From: Zarea fungicola
Lineage: Eukaryota; Ascomycota; Sordariomycetes; Hypocreales; Cordycipitaceae
Assembly: GCA_900169235.1 (NCBI GenBank)
Contig: FWCC01000129.1
Coordinates: 124,001 to 188,000 of the forward strand
Reading direction: 5' to 3'
Length of the DNA: 64,000 bases
The notes under the pieces are model-generated. The model made no database searches and was not told where the DNA came from. It was given only the letters and a program-made list of their open reading frames with translations. Below, in pieces: positions 59,202 to 64,000 of this stretch. Made by a program: the position numbers and the translations under genes. Each line of letters starts with the position of its first letter. Position 1 is the first letter of the stretch.

Positions 59202-62049
59202 TCAGTCCACTCGAACAATGACCCTGTAGCCAAGTGCACCCGCCTCTCGGATGGCACAGGCGAGACAACCTCTCTTGCGTCGACTGATGATGGTGTTCCA
59301 GCCCTGTTCGGAGCAGAGACTGCGAACTAGAATCTCCAAGTCAGAACCGAATTGCCTCTTGTGGGATTCATAGTGCATCTTGGTAGCGAAGGAGAAGCTA
59401 TGTTTGCGGTCTGCTCGTGGCGAGCTCGACGGCGATACTAGGCGCTCTAGAACGGGTGATTGCGGCATATCGACAATTTGTGTCATGCAGTCAATGACCA
59501 AAACTGTATTACCGGGGGCTCTCCCATCTGGGTAGCCAGCACCCAGGAGCTCTGGTAGGGTAAGACGCTTCTTTTGTATTACCTCGGAGATGTGCATGAC
59601 TTTGTAGTTGAAGGACTTGTGTAGAGGATGACCTGTAATCTTGTTAGAAATGGTCCCATTTGTATCACGGACTCTTTGCTTTGGAGTTATTGAAACCCAC
59701 CCATGCGATATACGGAGCGTGATGTGCTACCAAGTGATGCTTTCCCTGATACATCAATTTCCTGAATGGTTGGGCTTGATGGTGACTTTATGAAGCGAAC
59801 GCCGCGTGGTGGGGCACAAGGGTGAGCATTGACGAAATTGACATCATACGTTAACGAAAATATGTGTTGCCTGTCGGGTATACCGTCGATGCCGACTCTA
59901 AAAGTGAGAGAGGAGGGTTGGGAGAAGATGTCGGGAGCAGGGGCTGACTCATGCCGAGGAGTGACCATGATTTCGGGAAGCGGTGTTGGATGAAGCGATA
60001 GGGAGGGCGCCGATAGTTGCAAGGCAGCAAAGTCAACATATACATTTGGCGGCTGGGTCTTGTACCGATTCTCCCAAGGAATGGTAAAGTCAGCTGGCGA
60101 TACTGATTCTTCCGTGCTCTCGCCGAGAATAGAAGAGTCCCGCTCTAGTCGTCGCTTTGCCCAAATCCTAGACTTCTTGCCCAGATTCGCAATGTCATCT
60201 ATACAGGTTAGCAATTCGTCATGCGATATGCCGAGGAAGAAGAAGAAAACTTACCAGCAACGTCTTTGACATCAATATTTAGCCAGCCGTCTTTGACACC
60301 CATTGGTACAATATCTGTCGATATCCAGCCCATGCATTCTGCAGATCCTTTCCCTGCAGCGAGCACGCGGCCGACGATGCAAGACGTACTCCAAAAGCTC
60401 ATACCAGAGTATACAAATCCACCACATAGGTTAGCGAAAGAGCCCAATTTACTCATAGCAACCTCATCGTTTTCAAGCAGCGTGGCCATAAGGAAGTGGG
60501 AAAGACCGTCACCTGGCAGCATAAGTCCAAAAATGTACGATTTAGACATCCAACCTGATGGATGCAAAGCAGCCGCCAGCCGTCGGCGTCGGGCTCTCGC
60601 TCGTTCTTTGTGATTGCCTCGCTGGCATGTAACATCCCAGGTGCCAAAGTAATCTTTAGGTTCTTCCGCTTGATCTACAGGAACATCACCGCAGTCACAC
60701 ATGGAAGTATCCGGCTTTGCCCTGACGGCCTCTCGCATATGTCTTGAAATGCGCTCTTCATAGTCATCGATTCCAGGCCACCGGAGTTTCTTGGCGAAGT
60801 GAATCAGACCGTCAACCTGGCGCTGGCCATTCCTTCCTTTGATAACATAATGCCTTGACGGGAAGGCTAGTGTATAGTGATTATGGCCGTGGTTAAACGA
60901 CATGCGGCTGCCAATGGCAGCAAGCCAGCTCACACTTTTGGCCTTGACATTTTGCATAAAAGTAGTGTCTACTGCCTTGGTGGGGTCATCCATGGAAGCC
61001 GAGGCTTCCTCGTCTTCTTTACTAGGCTTGCCATCTGCGACAATCTCAATATTATCGAGCCAGCTGCGGGCTAACAGCAAAGACCACTTTACAGTGGACG
61101 TGGCAGCGCGCTCAAACTGAACAACGTCCATAGGGCGAAAAGCTCCGGCACCGTATTCTTCGCCTTGTGTGACGGCATCGAGCCGTATAAGCAGCTCAGT
61201 AGCCATGAGAATCTGTAGGAGAAGCCAGTACTTCTCCTCGGCCATTTCATCAGAGCATTCAATATTGTGTATGCTGGAGTCGCCATTCAACCGGTCCCCG
61301 TGAGGTTCTCCCCAGAGAATCTGGCCAAGACGGATACGCCATTCAACATGCGACAAGTCAATCCAGACATTGGCAGTCCCAAGACACTTGAGGAGTGCTA
61401 CTATCTGGTTTGTCAGGCTGTGGGTGTCCTTTTTGTCGAGGGCAATATATCGGGGCCGCATAAAGTTCCCAAACAAGTCATTATAGGACTCGGACGAAGG
61501 GCGGTTCTTGAGATTGTTGCTGATGTAGGTGTCGCCGTTACGTTGCAGACGGCCCAAGAGCTCGGCCTCTGAGATGCGGTGCAGCCAGCCCTCGTTGCTG
61601 AGCATGTGCTCGCGTGCGTCGACAATGGCGCGGGCTTTCTTGCCGATGCTGTCGAAGCCAAACTGCTCCTCCTCGAGAGCATCGCTGACGCCGAGCTCGA
61701 GGGCAGCCTGATAACCCATGGTGCCCTTTTCGACACCCTGGAGGCTCAGCATGTTTGGGCGCTCGCGACAGCGCACAAAGAAGTGGGAGCGGCTGCGACG
61801 CCGCGCCTGCTGCTTCCCCGCGGCGTCATTGTTGAGATCTCTGGTGAGATGGGGGTGAGCGGTGACGCCGCTCCAGGCCTTTGCATCAATCTGGCAGTGA
61901 TCGGTCAAGTCACGGATCTGGAGATCCTCGTCAAAGGGGAATGCAACCGAGGGGCTGGGGATGGCTATGAAGGGCCCCTCATTGCGGGCAAAGTATTGGG
62001 GTGCGCCAGAGAATAGCTTCTCAATGTCTGCTTCATCGAGCTTGGTCAT
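59202..62049 (-). CDS. Large conserved fungal protein of unknown function
   Basis: Exons 60255-62049, 59701-60198 and 59202-59632 give 907 residues. Introns 60199-60254 (GTAAGT...TATAG) and 59633-59700 (GTGGGT...TACAG) both close in frame. The start is the ATG at 62049; the frame is open upstream without ATG. The beginning [20 protein letters not shown] and blocks such as [20 protein letters not shown] and the C-terminal [20 protein letters not shown] are the kind of anchors I associate with an ascomycete-specific family, but I know no function. Trp-rich segments and several Cys ([26 protein letters not shown]) are present. The region around residues 530-590 has two weakly hydrophobic stretches, too polar to call membrane helices. 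The middle carries a basic patch ([15 protein letters not shown] near 515). No enzyme motif is seen. Well-spliced and likely expressed. Confidence 0.85.
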
Positions 62050-62916
62050 TTTATTTTCAATCACACGAAGAGAGCACACTGGCAAGCGGTCGAAGGCGAT
62101 GGCATTGAACTGGAAGGCGGTCGGGATTTGTAGCGGTCGAGCCGATGAACTCGGTACTAGTTAGGTAGAATGACCAAACGAGTTTGGCAGCGGGGTCGCG
62201 CTGTTCAAGGACGTGCGGAAGGAGATCTCGGTTGTAGTCGAGAAGTGGAGGCGATGAGTGGCCGGTGACGCGGTCGAGAAGACGGCGAAGAAGAAAAAAA
62301 TCGAACAGGCGAAATCTTGGAATAGAGGTCAAAGGGGAATTAGAGATCTGGGGGGAGAAGAGGGTCGAGCGTAATCAATCACAATGACATGTAGTTGTCA
62401 GCTTTACCTGCATGGTCACTGTATTTTGTTCCACTCCGACCGTCCCAGAGCAGCTGCCAGCGGCCAACTGCTTCCGGCACCGAGGCACACCAAGGTCATT
62501 AATTTGACTGGGGTAGCACAGAGTTGCTTTGGGCGGGCGAGTGTAGTTACCAAAGAGCCTCTGTACTGCGATGCCGTCCAGGTAGGTACCTCAAAGAGGG
62601 TATCTACCTGCAGTACAAAGTACACATGGTGTCAGCCAAAAGACAAGACATGGCGGCGCACAACAAGACCCTTTCCTGCAAAGAGTGCTTTAAGAATATG
62701 ATTGGATTTATTCTTCGATAAAGTCGATAAAGTCGACATGGGAACTTGCTGTTTACATCTGCTCTGCACGTAGCCTGTTGAAACACTGATACCTTCAACA
62801 ATAGTCATCAATGGCGGGTAATGCCGAGGCTTCCTGATCATCTGTGACTGCGATGAAGCTTTTTGCCATCTTTAGCGGGGAGCCAGGACGCGAACAGCAG
62901 TCGCGACGCCATTTTC

Positions 62917-62930
62917 TGGGGTCGACCCCA
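62917..62930. repeat. 14-bp perfect palindrome
   Basis: TGGGGTCGACCCCA is self-complementary. No neighbouring gene explains it. Confidence 0.8.
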
Positions 62931-63520
62931 CGGTTGCTGGGACCCTTGGACGCTAACGGACAACTAACGGACAGCTAAGATTGGGTCATTTTTGGTTAGC
63001 AGAAAAATCCGGCAAGCATCACCAGACTTATGGCCTGTTGGTGGCATGCTCAACAGTGATTTTGAGAGGAAGTAAAAACATGGCTAGTTATTTGATTTTA
63101 AATTAATACTTGAGCCCGCTGTTGAACCTTCTATTGACATTGTACTTGCACGCGTGCCTGGTAGGTTTACATGGATCGACTTCGTAGGTAGCTGGTAACC
63201 AGCCATTTATTAGGTAGGCAGAGTAATAAATAGTTATTATTAGTCATCAACAGCAACCCGTCCCTGACCCGCATTTCAATACAGTTGCAAATATGAAAAG
63301 AAAATGATAGGAGACAGCGGAAGACATAGCAAAAAGACAAATTAAAACATATTACATATTCTACTACAGTTATTATAAAAGATAATAGCTTCCCCCCTCC
63401 CCACTTCCCCCTTTGTATCATCTGCAAAGGCACATCTCGACGCCGGGGTCGAACCGTATGCTGAAACATTGCGGAGACAGCCCATGTATCGACTTTCGTC
63501 GCAGAAACTATCCTGGCAAG

Positions 63521-63557
63521 ACAAGAAGAGAAGAGAAGAAGGGGGGGGGGGGGAAAA
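63521..63557. repeat. Polypurine tract with G13 run
   Basis: A purine run of AAG/AGA units leads into thirteen consecutive G and then four A, with one C near the left end. It is likely to be hard to sequence accurately. Confidence 0.85.
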
Positions 63558-64000
63558 CCACCGCGATTTTCTCCGAGAAGATTGCCTGTTCAAGTTCATT
63601 TCCTTATTTTCAAAACTGCATCCTACAAGCCGAAAGCGACTCGTACTCCAATCTCGACTGGCGCATTTCCAGCAACTCATCCGACAAAGTAAGGAAAGAT
63701 GCAATTTCTATCGGCGACCGCTATATTTCTTTGGACTTGTTCGATGGCAAGTGCTGACATCGTGATTACGCCAATTCGCGATGACCAAATAGTGCAAAAA
63801 AACTTGGGTGACTGCTACTTTGGCGTCGTCACACCTCAAGGTTGCGGGTGAGCGCTCCTCCAAAGCAAACAATACAGACGGCAAGAGACTAAATCACGAA
63901 TCTATAGGCCAAGAAGATCATGACAGGATCGAGTTGGCGCAAAAAAATCGTCACCAGACACATTGAAGAAACGAGCGAGCGACGAGAATAAATGGAGGGA

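Larger units (their letters stand above)
62050..64000. other. Right-end intergenic region, possible gene edge
   Basis: No gene can be supported. It contains a TGGGGTCGACCCCA palindrome (62917-62930), TAGGTACC motifs near 62582 and a G13 tract within a purine run (63521-63557). A plus frame near 63600-63757 reads somewhat protein-like but has no credible start or splice partner inside the window; a gene could begin beyond the edge. Confidence 0.5.

Noticed and set aside
62132..62332. Minus-strand frame upstream of the 907-residue protein
   Set aside because: Most likely leader sequence; no conserved motif and no link by splicing to the next exon.
63436..63470. Minus-strand GGTTCGACCCC resembling a tRNA B box
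   Set aside because: The T-arm does not pair properly (only three base pairs) and no D-arm or anticodon stem can be formed around it.
63413..63757. Plus-strand frame near the right edge
   Set aside because: The start is in low-complexity purine-rich DNA, and no splice partner is visible in the window.

Overview
The window is nuclear DNA of a filamentous ascomycete, most likely a sordariomycete and plausibly Hypocreales. Support comes from short spliceosomal introns (46-198 bp) with GTANGT donors and CTAAC-type branch sites, one gene per transcript on both strands, CT-rich leaders, and intergenic families of short palindromes (TACCTAGGTA and TACGGAGTA types). Exon joins were worked out by hand from reading frame, splice sites and family conservation; coordinates given for spliced genes run from start codon to stop codon.

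Layout. 1-10.6 kb holds no gene I can support and leads into a two-finger zinc-finger transcription factor (10.6-12.2 kb). Then come ADE2 (13.8-15.8), an arrestin-fold protein (16.4-17.7, minus), a conserved fungal protein often labelled geranylgeranyl pyrophosphate synthetase (20.2-21.5), a Ctr copper transporter (22.0-22.7, minus) and the MADS-box factor Mcm1 (25.5-26.5, minus). A second gene-poor stretch (26.5-33.2) separates Mcm1 from the Pls1-type tetraspanin (33.2-34.0). A compact run follows: a NIPA-type transporter (minus), V-ATPase subunit E (plus) and an unidentified 619-residue protein (minus). 40.2-44.4 kb is sparse, with one doubtful small secreted protein. The last block is gene-dense: a Dnf1-type lipid flippase (44.4-49.1), an Msc7-type membrane aldehyde dehydrogenase, a Ded1/Vasa-like DEAD-box helicase, Ipi1, a Roadblock/LC7 protein, an Asterix (PAT complex) homologue and a 907-residue protein conserved in fungi but of unknown function (59.2-62.0, minus).

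How the genes relate. This looks like ordinary core genome, not a biosynthetic cluster, virus or defence island. Several products act on membranes (Pls1, Vma4, Dnf1, NIPA, Ctr, Asterix), and Mcm1, Pls1 and the zinc-finger factor belong to families tied to development, but the order does not imply a pathway. Points most worth a second look are a MITE-like inverted repeat at 18.0-18.2 kb, a run of RxS motifs resembling flippase-kinase sites in the Dnf1 tail, the palindrome-rich NIPA/VMA4 intergenic region, splice sites whose use changes the proteins, and the unassigned large proteins. I found no tRNA, rRNA, CRISPR array or intact transposon.
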